Positions 1 to 6,170 of a DNA stretch of 6,763 nt are shown here, piece by piece. The stretch comes from JAKBCQ01 sp021807585 (GTDB taxonomy: Bacteria > Planctomycetota > Planctomycetia > Isosphaerales > Isosphaeraceae): NCBI GenBank assembly GCA_027325115.1, contig DAHWFG010000022.1, positions 1 through 6,763 on the forward strand, in the 5' to 3' direction. The notes beneath the pieces were generated by a model. It was not told the origin of the DNA. It saw only the letters and a list, made by a program, of their open reading frames with translations, and searched no databases. A program made the translations under genes and the position numbers. The first letter of the stretch is position 1; each line of letters starts with the position of its first letter.

Positions 1-408
1 GGGATGCTTGATGCGATATTCGGCGACCTTGCGGCGGATGTTCTCGGTATCGCGCTCGGCGGTGAACTTGGGGGTGTGCACGCCGATCACCACAAGCTCG
101 TTCGGATATTTATTTTCAAGATAAGCGAGATCGGGAATCACATGATGACAATTAATACAGCAATATGTCCAGAAATCGAGCAAAACGACTTTGCCGCGGA
201 GGTCTTCGATCCGGATCGGCGCGCCGACGTTGATCCAACCGACGCCTCCTTCGAGGCTCACGGGCGAGCCTTCAAAATAGACGGGCATGGGGGGCGTATC
301 GTTGCGCGGAACGGGTTTTCGATGCGTGTAATCATACCACGTATACGCTGTGAGCGCCGCGGCGACGATAACCAAGAAACTAAGACGAGAGAAAAAAAGC
401 TTCCTCAT
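1..408 (-). CDS. Membrane-anchored thioredoxin-like protein, NHLRC2 type (C-terminus off the window)
   Basis: The reading frame starts at the ATG at 408-406 and stays open to the left edge, giving 136 residues without a stop. Residues 9-24 form a hydrophobic segment after a basic start (MRKLFFSR), so this is a signal peptide or membrane anchor that places the domain outside the cytoplasm. From about residue 58 a thioredoxin-fold/redoxin domain follows: KVVLLDFWTYCCINCHH at 73-89, then LVVIGVHTPKF at 105-115. The CxxC pair is C84-x-x-C87, with an extra cysteine at C83. The Y-C-C-I-N-C arrangement followed by a Pro-Asp-Leu is typical of NHLRC2 and its bacterial relatives, which usually carry NHL beta-propeller repeats after the thioredoxin domain; that part would lie beyond the left edge. 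The likely role is an extracytoplasmic disulfide or redox function, with no known substrate. A GAGAGG Shine-Dalgarno-like sequence ends four bases before the ATG, supporting this start. Confidence 0.85.
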   Translation of the reverse strand, partial: MRKLFFSRLSFLVIVAAALTAYTWYDYTHRKPVPRNDTPPMPVYFEGSPVSLEGGVGWINVGAPIRIEDLRGKVVLLDFWTYCCINCHHVIPDLAYLENKYPNELVVIGVHTPKFTAERDTENIRRKVAEYRIKHP

Positions 409-481
409 GACGCCTCTCGCGAACGAAGGTGGGAACATAACGCTCGAGGACGGATCACGCTCCGTCGCGGTTAACCAATGG

Positions 482-487
482 ATTATA
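482..487 (-). promoter_or_regulatory. Candidate -10 box for the thioredoxin-like gene
   Basis: Read on the minus strand this is a perfect TATAAT, about 75 bases upstream of the ATG at 408, which would give a leader of roughly 65-70 nt. I see no good TTGACA-like -35 hexamer at 16-18 bp spacing (the bases there read close to AGACGG) and no TGn extended -10. It is a sequence match only and could be chance in this more AT-rich spot. Confidence 0.3.
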
Positions 488-565
488 AGCGAGGGTGAAC
501 GTCGCCGTCTCGATTATTTTCGGTATCGACCGTCGGCACCGCGCGCCCATGAAACGCCGCTACGC

Positions 566-600
566 CTCGGGTTCGCGCCCGGGGGGGCTTAAGAACCGAG
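566..600. other. GC-rich bulged stem-loop
   Basis: The outer arms are CTCGG-G-TTC (566-574) and GAACCGAG (593-600), which pair over 8 bp with one bulged G. Inside, GCCC (577-580) can pair with GGGC (585-588) around a G-rich loop. It lies upstream of the thioredoxin-like gene, has no T-tract on either side and follows no gene end, so I do not call it a terminator. Its role is unknown and it may be chance folding of GC-rich DNA. Confidence 0.3.
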
Positions 601-828
601 AGATCGCCTCCTCTGCGTAGCCGCAGTCATACCAGCCCGACGAGCTAGTAAGGGTCTTCTGATAATCGCATAAAAACTTTCGATTGATCACTTGATTGGA
701 CCCTTGATCGCGCGTTTTGGCGTTGCGCTTTTCCTCGGGGTACGAAGAGTAAGTCGTTCGATGACAAGAGATTAGATCACAGCTAAATCGATCATTTGAT
801 TTGGAGCCGAAGCCGGAAATGCCGTTCG

Positions 829-906
829 AATACAAGCACGAAGCGCAAGCGAGTGAGTCGTTTTTTTTCCGCATGTACGCACTCGCTCGCGCTCCGTCCT
901 TGTATT
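829..906. repeat. Near-palindromic extragenic repeat (planctomycete dispersed type)
   Basis: The left arm (829-855, starting AATACAAGCACGAAGCGC) and right arm (880-906, ending GCTCCGTCCTTGTATT) are inverted copies, matching at 24 of 27 positions, around a 24-nt spacer that holds a run of eight T (861-868). Transcribed from either strand it would form a long hairpin. The left arm translates as STKRKRV in one frame and YKHEAQASE in another, and the right arm as THSLALR. I recall these peptides from many spurious small ORFs in planctomycete genomes, so I infer a dispersed REP/MITE-like family. No transposase gene and no obvious target-site duplication are visible. Possible roles are a transcript-end structure or insulator between the divergent genes, or a passive mobile repeat. 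Confidence 0.75.
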
Positions 907-951
907 ACAGATCGATTCGCATATGAAGTTGCCATACCAAAGGAAACGGAA

Positions 952-976
952 ACGCGCAACATCAAAAATTGCGCGT
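952..976. other. Perfect 8-bp stem-loop
   Basis: ACGCGCAA (952-959) and TTGCGCGT (969-976) are exact inverted copies around the nine-base loop CATCAAAAA. On the minus strand the stem is followed by a pyrimidine-rich stretch (TTCCGTTTCC), and on the plus strand by no T-run. It sits 46 bases right of the large palindrome and is not at the end of any recognised gene. It could be a weak minus-strand terminator or chance. Confidence 0.3.
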
Positions 977-1097
977 CGGGTTAGTAAAATCCGGCATCCG
1001 TTCTCTCAAAGATCCGCGCGGCGCTTCGAAGTTACAGACGAAGACCAAGATATCAGTCTATCTAAATACGTAATGTATTCCGCCGCCCCGGACGAAG

Positions 1098-1150
1098 CTT
1101 AATTAAAAAATTATATATCTTATGAATGCATTTTATTATATCGATGGATA
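1098..1150 (+). promoter_or_regulatory. AT-rich promoter-like block upstream of the phosphatase gene
   Basis: This is the most AT-rich stretch of the window: it begins TTAATTAAAAAATTATATAT and continues with TTATGAATGCATTTTATTAT. Several -10-like hexamers (TATAAT relatives such as ATTATA and TATAGA) are present, but no single -35/-10 pair stands out. It lies 130-180 bases before the phosphatase start, a plausible place for its promoter or an UP-type element. The direction is inferred only from the downstream gene. Confidence 0.35.
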
Positions 1151-1228
1151 TAGAGTGGGAAGAGGGTCGTGCGATTTTCGCCGATCGATGGTTCTGAACG
1201 CCGGCAAAACTGCGGTCGGCGCGGTAGC

Positions 1229-1271
1229 CTCGACGACGTGCGGTTTCATTCCGATCCGTCGAGATGAAAGG
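1229..1271 (+). promoter_or_regulatory. Leader stem-loop and Shine-Dalgarno of the phosphatase gene
   Basis: CTCGACG (1229-1235) and CGTCGAG (1257-1263) form a perfect 7-bp stem around a 21-nt loop. The stem ends directly before the in-frame ATG at 1264, and AAAGG follows at 1267-1271, ten bases before the ATG at 1282. The ATG at 1264 has no ribosome-binding sequence of its own and abuts the stem, which favours 1282 as the start. Whether the stem modulates translation is unknown. Confidence 0.35.
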
Positions 1272-1281
1272 TGTATCCACG

Positions 1282-1740
1282 ATGCAGATGAAACGCGTGT
1301 TGGATCGAGTGGCGATCGCGGATCAGCCGACCGAAGACGATCTCCGCGCCGTCAAGGCGAGCGGCTTCGTCGCGGTCGTCAACCTCCGCAATCACGGCGA
1401 GCCCGAACAACCTTTAAGCCCCGTCGAGGAAGGCGAAAAGGCGCGTGAACTCGGCATGGATTACCTCCATGTCGGCGTGGGGGGCGCCCCGCTCACCCGC
1501 GACGGCGCGGTCGCGGTTATGGAGTTCATCGAACTCCATTCAAGCCGCGGAGACGTCCTCGTCCATTGCCGCAAAGGAGGCCGAGCCGCGGCGATCGTCG
1601 CGCTCCGAGAGGCGGTCGCTCGAGAATGGGACGCCGAACAAGCCGCTGCCCGCGCCAAAACCGAACTCGGAATCGATCTCGAAGGAGGTTTGCGAACCAT
1701 GATCGAAAATTACTTGCGTGAGCATCATTCCACTAACTGA
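1282..1740 (+). CDS. CX4R dual-specificity-type phosphatase (DUF442/BLH family)
   Basis: This 152-residue cytoplasmic protein matches the beta-lactamase-hydrolase-like/DUF442 group of cysteine phosphatases. The family opening is seen in LDRVAIADQPTEDDL, followed by the strand VAVVNLRNHGE and the segment MDYLHVGVGGAPLTRD. The phosphate-binding loop VLVHCRKGGRAAA puts the nucleophile at Cys96 and the arginine at Arg101, a CX4R spacing instead of the CX5R of classical tyrosine phosphatases. DUF442 proteins, including the structurally known Neisseria NMA1982, share this short loop. The residue after the arginine is Ala, where Ser or Thr is more usual. The expected activity is hydrolysis of phosphoester or phosphotyrosine-like substrates; the real substrate is unknown. 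I chose the ATG at 1282 because AAAGG precedes it; the ATG at 1264 would add six residues and lacks such a site. It ends with TGA, converging on the FkbH-like gene 52 bp away. Confidence 0.82.
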   Translation: MQMKRVLDRVAIADQPTEDDLRAVKASGFVAVVNLRNHGEPEQPLSPVEEGEKARELGMDYLHVGVGGAPLTRDGAVAVMEFIELHSSRGDVLVHCRKGGRAAAIVALREAVAREWDAEQAAARAKTELGIDLEGGLRTMIENYLREHHSTN

Positions 1741-1757
1741 TTCCAATGCTTTTCGGT

Positions 1758-1784
1758 GCGATCGCAACGCGGAGTCACGATCGC
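1758..1784. terminator. Stem-loop between convergent genes, possible bidirectional terminator
   Basis: GCGATCG (1758-1764) and CGATCGC (1778-1784) form a perfect 7-bp stem with a 13-nt loop in the 52-bp gap between the convergent stops at 1740 and 1793. T-rich bases follow on the right (TTGATTGTTCAATTG), and the left side reads as a short A-rich stretch on the opposite strand, but there is no clean U-tract. Position favours a terminator. The arms are also copies of a hexamer that is common across the window, so pairing may be a by-product. Confidence 0.35.
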
Positions 1785-1792
1785 TTGATTGT

Positions 1793-3667
1793 TCAATTGA
1801 CACCGCCGAACTCCGCTTGCGATTTCTCGATGATGAAGTGCGCGGGAGGCTCGGCTCGCGAAAGATCCAATTCGCCGCGGACGATTCCGTCGCCTCGGTC
1901 CGGGAGCGGTAAAAAGCCCAGATCCCGGTACAAATTCGCGACGAGCGCGTTCTTCCTGGTGGGAATGAATTCGCCGACGATCCGCCTGAATCCGAGATCG
2001 ATCGCGCGATTCATCAGCGCCGCGAGCGTGAATTGCTCGACCGTCCTGCCGATCACTCGACAGCTCATCAGCCAGGAGTCGATCCTCACGGTCCCCGGCT
2101 CGGAGGTCGAATCGGGAACCGCGATTACGACCGCGATCAGGCCGTAATCGCCGAATCGGTCGCGAACCCTCACGGTCATCCCGATCGAACGCTCGTCGGA
2201 AAGCAATCGCTCGACATCCTCACGCGTGTGCCTCCGAGTCGTCAAATTGAACTGGTTTGTCTTGGCCAAAAGCTGAACCACGCGCTGCATCTCGGCGGCG
2301 TCGATCGTCCGAATTTCGGCGCACATATCGAGCGATTTTAAGTAATCATCCATCGACGTGAACGCTTCTTTAAGTTCAAGACGTTTTCGTTCGATGGTGT
2401 ATTGCTCGGCGCGTTCGGCGTCGGCTTCGGTCAAAGTAACGGCTTCAAACCAGAGGCCGCGCTCGAGCGCCCGCGCGTATTCGGCGGGGTCCTCGGGCGC
2501 CTCGACGATTGCGACCTCGGCGAGCGCCTGACGTACCTGCTCGCGTTCGGCGGGGTTGTCGTCAAAGAAGACAAAGCTATCGATACCGAGATTCAGCGTC
2601 CGGGCGATCCGCGCGATCGTCAAACCTTTGGGCTCCCAACTCGTCTCAAAGGCGGCGATGTCGTCAAGTTTAAGAATCATCTCGGGGTTCGATTCAAAAG
2701 GTTCACGCGCGTCGGCTGCGTTATTTTTGGAGGCGACCGCGAGCACGACGCCCCGCTTCGCCAACCCTTTCAGATACTTTTGAAACGCCAAGTACGCCTC
2801 GCCGTCGGGGCTTTCCCCAAGCGCCACGCCGAGCGGACCCGTCTCGCCGACGACCCCTCCCCAAAGCGTGTTATCGAGATCAAGTACGAGCACCTTTTTC
2901 GGACCCGTCGTGAGCGCGCGAACCCCCGCCCAAACGTGCTCGGCAAGAGCGACGAGCCCCGACTCGCTGAACGGTTGCTTCGTCCAGTAATATCGCCTCA
3001 TATCATAAAATGAATTCCGTCCGATCGTTCCGGAAATCTGGTCGATATCGATGAAATACGCGTCGGCGGGGAGGCTTTGCAAGAGCGCCTCGTTCATCGA
3101 ACGGACGGAGCGAACCGCGCCTGATTCGCGTCGCATCGCCAGGTGATTTCCAAGCGGACCCGCCGCAACCCAATCGTAGCCCGTTTGGATGAGACGAGAA
3201 CCAAGTCTGCCGGAAACGAGCGACCACGCCTGTTTCCAAACCGTGATTTCGCCGTCGATACGTTCGGAGAGAGGCTCGGTCCCGTAAATCAACCGCGCGC
3301 TCCACGGAACCAGCACGACGACATCGGGACGATCGCTCGAAGACGCGTCAAGCCGCGAAAGATCGTGAAGGATCGTGTCGTAACCTCCTTCCGTGACGAT
3401 CGCGGTCACACCGTGCCCCCACGCGATCGCCGTCAACGTCGTCACGAGCCAACTCGTCGTGCATTGACCCAAAATCAAAATCTTCAGCGGTTTGCCTTCG
3501 ATTCGACCGGCTTCAAGCTCGCGACGAATAAATCGACCCGCGCGGTCGATCCCCTCCGCGTCCAACGACCCCCGGCGCAGCGCGTCTCTCAATCGCGAAA
3601 GAGCCTCGACCGATCGACCCTCTTTCCTTAATGCGTTGATCGATTTCAACAAATCATCATCATTCAT
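1793..3667 (-). CDS. FkbH-like protein: HAD-IIIC phosphatase with GNAT-like C-terminus
   Basis: This 624-residue protein has three parts. Residues 60-245 form the N-terminal FkbH-type domain (LKILILGQCTTSWL, then EGGYDTIL and RPDVVVLVPW). Residues 255-400 are a HAD core with motif I VLDLDNTLWGG (nucleophile Asp263, Asp265), motif II around SKNN at 313-316 and motif III FVFFDDNPAERE at 366-376. Residues 430-610 are a GNAT-like domain with NQFNLTTRRHT (471-481), DYGLIAVV and the family-typical SCRVIGRTVEQ (535-545). Characterised relatives such as FkbH take the glyceryl unit from 1,3-bisphosphoglycerate, remove phosphate and load it on an acyl carrier protein, feeding polyketide or polyether assembly. 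The ACP gene 86 bp upstream on the same strand is the obvious partner. All catalytic motifs look intact. The ATG at 3667 is the only usual start codon before an upstream in-frame stop, but has no clear ribosome-binding site. The exact acyl group cannot be told from sequence. Confidence 0.9.
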   Translation of the reverse strand: MNDDDLLKSINALRKEGRSVEALSRLRDALRRGSLDAEGIDRAGRFIRRELEAGRIEGKPLKILILGQCTTSWLVTTLTAIAWGHGVTAIVTEGGYDTILHDLSRLDASSSDRPDVVVLVPWSARLIYGTEPLSERIDGEITVWKQAWSLVSGRLGSRLIQTGYDWVAAGPLGNHLAMRRESGAVRSVRSMNEALLQSLPADAYFIDIDQISGTIGRNSFYDMRRYYWTKQPFSESGLVALAEHVWAGVRALTTGPKKVLVLDLDNTLWGGVVGETGPLGVALGESPDGEAYLAFQKYLKGLAKRGVVLAVASKNNAADAREPFESNPEMILKLDDIAAFETSWEPKGLTIARIARTLNLGIDSFVFFDDNPAEREQVRQALAEVAIVEAPEDPAEYARALERGLWFEAVTLTEADAERAEQYTIERKRLELKEAFTSMDDYLKSLDMCAEIRTIDAAEMQRVVQLLAKTNQFNLTTRRHTREDVERLLSDERSIGMTVRVRDRFGDYGLIAVVIAVPDSTSEPGTVRIDSWLMSCRVIGRTVEQFTLAALMNRAIDLGFRRIVGEFIPTRKNALVANLYRDLGFLPLPDRGDGIVRGELDLSRAEPPAHFIIEKSQAEFGGVN

Positions 3668-3753
3668 AGATATTACGTAATTGATAATAGAAATGTTCGC
3701 TGATCACAGATATCGCCGATGGAAAACGCCCGTCGATGATGAAGCGCGGTTCG

Positions 3754-4002
3754 TCACGCGGCGCCGAGTTTGGCGTCGAGCAGGTCGACGAGTTCTCCGA
3801 CGTTTTTGAGAGCCGCGACCTCGGAGCTTTTGAATTTGACGCCGAACGCCTTTTCGATGTTGATCAGAAGCGTAACATGCATCAGCGAATCCCATCCTTC
3901 GACGTCTTTCGCCGAAGTCGATCGGTCGATTTTGAGTTCATCATCATCGAATACTCGCTGGAAAACATCGTTGATCTTGGCCATTCGATCGTTCATCAAC
4001 AT
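3754..4002 (-). CDS. Acyl carrier protein
   Basis: This small protein of about 82 residues has the four-helix acyl carrier layout. The attachment motif GWDSLMHV places the phosphopantetheine serine at Ser39, counted from the start used here. It is followed by the acidic recognition helix, LLINIEKAFGVKF, and a C-terminal NVGELVDLLDAKL helix. It should be modified by a phosphopantetheinyl transferase, none of which is encoded here, and carry the acyl unit loaded by the downstream FkbH-like enzyme. The frame is open up to a TTG at 4032, but GAGG lies just before the ATG codons at 4002 (4-base spacing) and 3996 (10-base spacing). I use 4002; 3996 is equally plausible and two residues shorter. It does not look like a fatty-acid AcpP (no DSLD motif) and resembles the stand-alone ACPs found beside FkbH genes. 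Confidence 0.88.
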   Translation of the reverse strand: MLMNDRMAKINDVFQRVFDDDELKIDRSTSAKDVEGWDSLMHVTLLINIEKAFGVKFKSSEVAALKNVGELVDLLDAKLGAA

Positions 4003-4152
4003 GAAACCTCGCGAATACGGATCAGCCGTCAAAAGAGAGTCGTAGCGGATCGATCGCGAACAGGCAAATTGACCGGAAGCGCCTACGGAAATGATACGAT
4101 TCGAATCCGTCTCTCACACACCAGAATGTTCAACCCTGACTTTCTCCGATCG

Positions 4153-5646
4153 TTAACGCGGCGTCGGAGCGGGCTTCTTTTGCGCCTCGGCTTCGGCTTT
4201 GGCGAGGATTCGATCGAGATCGTCGCGTTCGAAAAGCTTCCCCGCGAGCACGACGGCCCGAATCGCCTTCGTCGCCCCGATCTTTTCGAGAGGATTCGCG
4301 TCGAGCAATACGAGATCGGCGACCTTTCCCGGCTCGATCGTCCCTCGCTTCGCCTCGATCCCCAAAAATCGCGCCGGATTGATCGTTGCACATCGGAGAG
4401 AGTCGGCGGGAGTTAAACCCGCTCGCGTTAACAGCGCCAGCTCGTCGTGCAGGCTGAAACCCGGGAAACAGTAAGGGTTCATTTCGTCGGTCCCCGCCAG
4501 CAGCGATACCCCTGCGCGATGAAGCTCGCCCGTCAACTGAAGCGCCGCAGTAAAATGCTTCCGCGCCCCGATATAATCCTCGGGCTTCATCTCATGAAAG
4601 ACCGGGTTTATCCGAGGATCCCAAAATGCACGAATATAAGAACTCATATACTTAAGACGAGGATCGGCGATAAATTGCTCGTCGTCAAGCCGACTCGTCG
4701 CCTCCAGAACCGTGAGCGTCGGGCAAACAAACGTCCCGTTCTTCTTGAATTTCTCGAACAAAGCGCCGGCCCTGGCTGGATCGCGCGACCGTTCGCTCTC
4801 CGCCTCTTGTCGCAGCAAGGTTTTGAAAAACTCAAGAATCTTGGCGTTTTTTAAGATATCTTCACGTTTAGATATCATTTCGTCTTCTTCGCGTGAGCAA
4901 CCGAGGCGGATTCCAAAGAGGTGTTCGAGCGATTTTTGGCCCGCGTCGGAAGCGACGGCGGCGGAGACCGAATAAGGAACATGCCCGGCGAAGGGAATCC
5001 CCAATTTCCTCGATTCGTCGGCGATCGCTAAATATTCGGCTCGTCCCAGCCCCGAATAAACCTTGATGAAATCGGCGCCCTCATTTTTGGCTTTTTGAAC
5101 GGCGTCGCGGGCATCGGCCTCGGTTTTGATCGAGAGCGACCCGGGCCAGATTGGCTTGGCTCCGTCCATGATGTTGCTCGCGACGACGAGCTTGGGCCCG
5201 ACGACATTTCCCCGCTCGATCCGCTCGCGGAGCGTGAAGTGCTGTTTCAGCAACCCGCCGAGTCCTGGGTTGCCCCACATCACCCGAACCCCTGTGATTC
5301 CATTGGCGACAAAGAGCGGGAGTGTCGACGTATCGGCCGAATGAACGTGCATGTCCCAAAGCCCGGGGATCACATATTTGCCGACGCCGTCGATCACCCT
5401 CGCATCGCGCGGAACGTCCGCCGAGGCCGAATTCCCCACGCCCCGAATCGCGGCGCCTTCGACGATCACCGTCTGATCGGCGATCGCTTTCCCCGCAACG
5501 ACGTCGATCACCCCGACATGAACGATCGCAATGGGAACCTGAAGCCGCGGCTTGTCGGCTTTCGCGGGTTCGTCGCCGACGCCCGAATTCGTCGCGGAAA
5601 ACGCGCACAAATACGTCAAAAAGATCGAGGCGAACGACCGAATCAT
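4153..5646 (-). CDS. Exported imidazolonepropionase-like amidohydrolase
   Basis: This is a 497-residue metal-dependent hydrolase of the amidohydrolase superfamily. Residues 1-20 look like a Sec signal peptide; no proper lipobox surrounds Cys14, so a periplasmic or secreted protein is more likely than a lipoprotein. The metal-site residues appear in the usual order: HVH at 100-102 in GLWDMHVHSAD, Lys195 in ADFIKVYSG (the lysine expected to be carboxylated), His222 in FAGHVP, His242 in SLEHLFG and Asp387 in LLAGTDE. The C-terminal GTIEPGKVADLVLLDANPL is the small beta-domain signature of imidazolonepropionase/prolidase-like members, which hydrolyse cyclic amides or X-Pro-type dipeptides. The substrate is not predictable. 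An Ala/Lys/Pro-rich tail ends the protein. GGAG sits nine bases before the ATG, supporting the start. The gene follows the TPM-HbpS gene by 116 bp on the same strand. Confidence 0.9.
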   Translation of the reverse strand: MIRSFASIFLTYLCAFSATNSGVGDEPAKADKPRLQVPIAIVHVGVIDVVAGKAIADQTVIVEGAAIRGVGNSASADVPRDARVIDGVGKYVIPGLWDMHVHSADTSTLPLFVANGITGVRVMWGNPGLGGLLKQHFTLRERIERGNVVGPKLVVASNIMDGAKPIWPGSLSIKTEADARDAVQKAKNEGADFIKVYSGLGRAEYLAIADESRKLGIPFAGHVPYSVSAAVASDAGQKSLEHLFGIRLGCSREEDEMISKREDILKNAKILEFFKTLLRQEAESERSRDPARAGALFEKFKKNGTFVCPTLTVLEATSRLDDEQFIADPRLKYMSSYIRAFWDPRINPVFHEMKPEDYIGARKHFTAALQLTGELHRAGVSLLAGTDEMNPYCFPGFSLHDELALLTRAGLTPADSLRCATINPARFLGIEAKRGTIEPGKVADLVLLDANPLEKIGATKAIRAVVLAGKLFERDDLDRILAKAEAEAQKKPAPTPR

Positions 5647-5762
5647 ACAAGAACACTCCGAAATGAAAACGTAAATAGGTAGCCGTAAGAGTGGGTCTTT
5701 AGAAAAGTGAATTCAAGAACATAAAGGATTAACGGCCGGCGCCGCGAATCGACGCGCGATCG

Positions 5763-6152
5763 TCACTTTGGCGAAGGAGCGGGCTCGGGCGATTCGGCTC
5801 GAATTTTGGCGAGCAGCGCGTCGATCCCCGCCTGAGCGACCTGAGCGTCTTGTTCGCCCGTTCCGCCGCCCACTCCCACGGCGCCGATCACCTGGCCGTC
5901 GACCGTCACCGGAATCCCGCCTTTAAGCGTCGTGATCTTCGCGCCGCTCGCCGCGGCGGCGTTCTGCAATCCCAATCCTAAGAACATATCGGGATTTTGA
6001 TCGTTGGGGAACGGCCCCGTCGCTCGCATCAACGTGGCCGCGGCGACGGCCTTCGTCGTCGCGGTCGCCGCCGAAGCCGGCCTCGCCCCCTCCATCCTCT
6101 CAAACAAAAGCATATTGCCGCCGTCGTCGACGATCGCGATGTTCTCTTTCAC
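5763..6152 (-). CDS. HbpS/GlcG-type (DUF336) domain, C-terminal part of a split gene
   Basis: The downstream fragment, 129 residues if read from the GTG at 6152, carries the core HbpS/GlcG fold. It contains ENIAIVDDGGNMLLFERMEGA, the helix SAATATTKAVAAATLMRAT, then GGIPVTVDGQVIGAVGVGGG and EQDAQVAQAGIDAL. Members of this family bind haem or small ligands and are often secreted or periplasmic. The normal first helix of the domain (LTLAGARTILAAAE, then KALEQGV) is encoded directly upstream in the same frame but is cut by TAG at 6171-6173. Started at 6152 the domain would lack that helix, so independent function is doubtful. No strong ribosome-binding site precedes the GTG (only GGAACAGG, too close). 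It ends in a Pro/Ser/Lys-rich tail and TGA. Confidence 0.75.
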   Translation of the reverse strand: MKENIAIVDDGGNMLLFERMEGARPASAATATTKAVAAATLMRATGPFPNDQNPDMFLGLGLQNAAAASGAKITTLKGGIPVTVDGQVIGAVGVGGGTGEQDAQVAQAGIDALLAKIRAESPEPAPSPK

Positions 6153-6170
6153 ACCCTGTTCCAGAGCCTT

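Larger units (their letters stand above)
409..1281. other. Long divergent intergenic region (no convincing gene)
   Basis: About 870 bases separate the divergently oriented thioredoxin-like gene and the CX4R phosphatase gene. No open frame here looks like a real protein: the longer ones have odd composition and partly translate the palindromic repeat at 829-906. It holds a TATAAT on the minus strand (482-487), a GC-rich stem-loop (566-600), the palindromic repeat, an 8-bp stem-loop (952-976), an AT-rich block (1098-1150) and a 7-bp stem just before the phosphatase start (1229-1263). Base composition is clearly more AT-rich than in the flanking genes. The stretch from about 610 to 825 shows nothing I can name. 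Confidence 0.7.

Noticed and set aside
560..874. Minus-strand open frame of 104 codons in the intergenic region
   Set aside because: It starts inside the palindromic repeat, has Ser/Cys-rich low-credibility composition, resembles no family I know and has no ribosome-binding site that I can see.
829..906. Terminal inverted repeats of an insertion sequence
   Set aside because: The arms are only 24 bases apart, enclose no gene and show no clear target-site duplication, so a palindromic repeat fits better than an IS end.
796..984. Plus-strand open frame of 62 codons containing STKRKRV and THSLALR
   Set aside because: These peptides are translations of the two arms of the inverted repeat, so this is a false gene.
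2402..3013. Plus-strand open frame of 203 codons
   Set aside because: It is antisense to the HAD core of the FkbH-like gene, whose motifs are unmistakable; its Arg-rich composition is typical of a shadow frame.
3673..3682. ATTACGTAAT, a perfect 10-bp palindrome before the FkbH-like start, as an operator
   Set aside because: It is short, AT-rich and single; a similar TACGTAAT near 1068 is not enough to argue for a regulator.
3736..4416. Plus-strand open frame of 226 codons
   Set aside because: It runs antisense across the ACP gene, the gap and the end of the amidohydrolase gene, with no recognisable domain.
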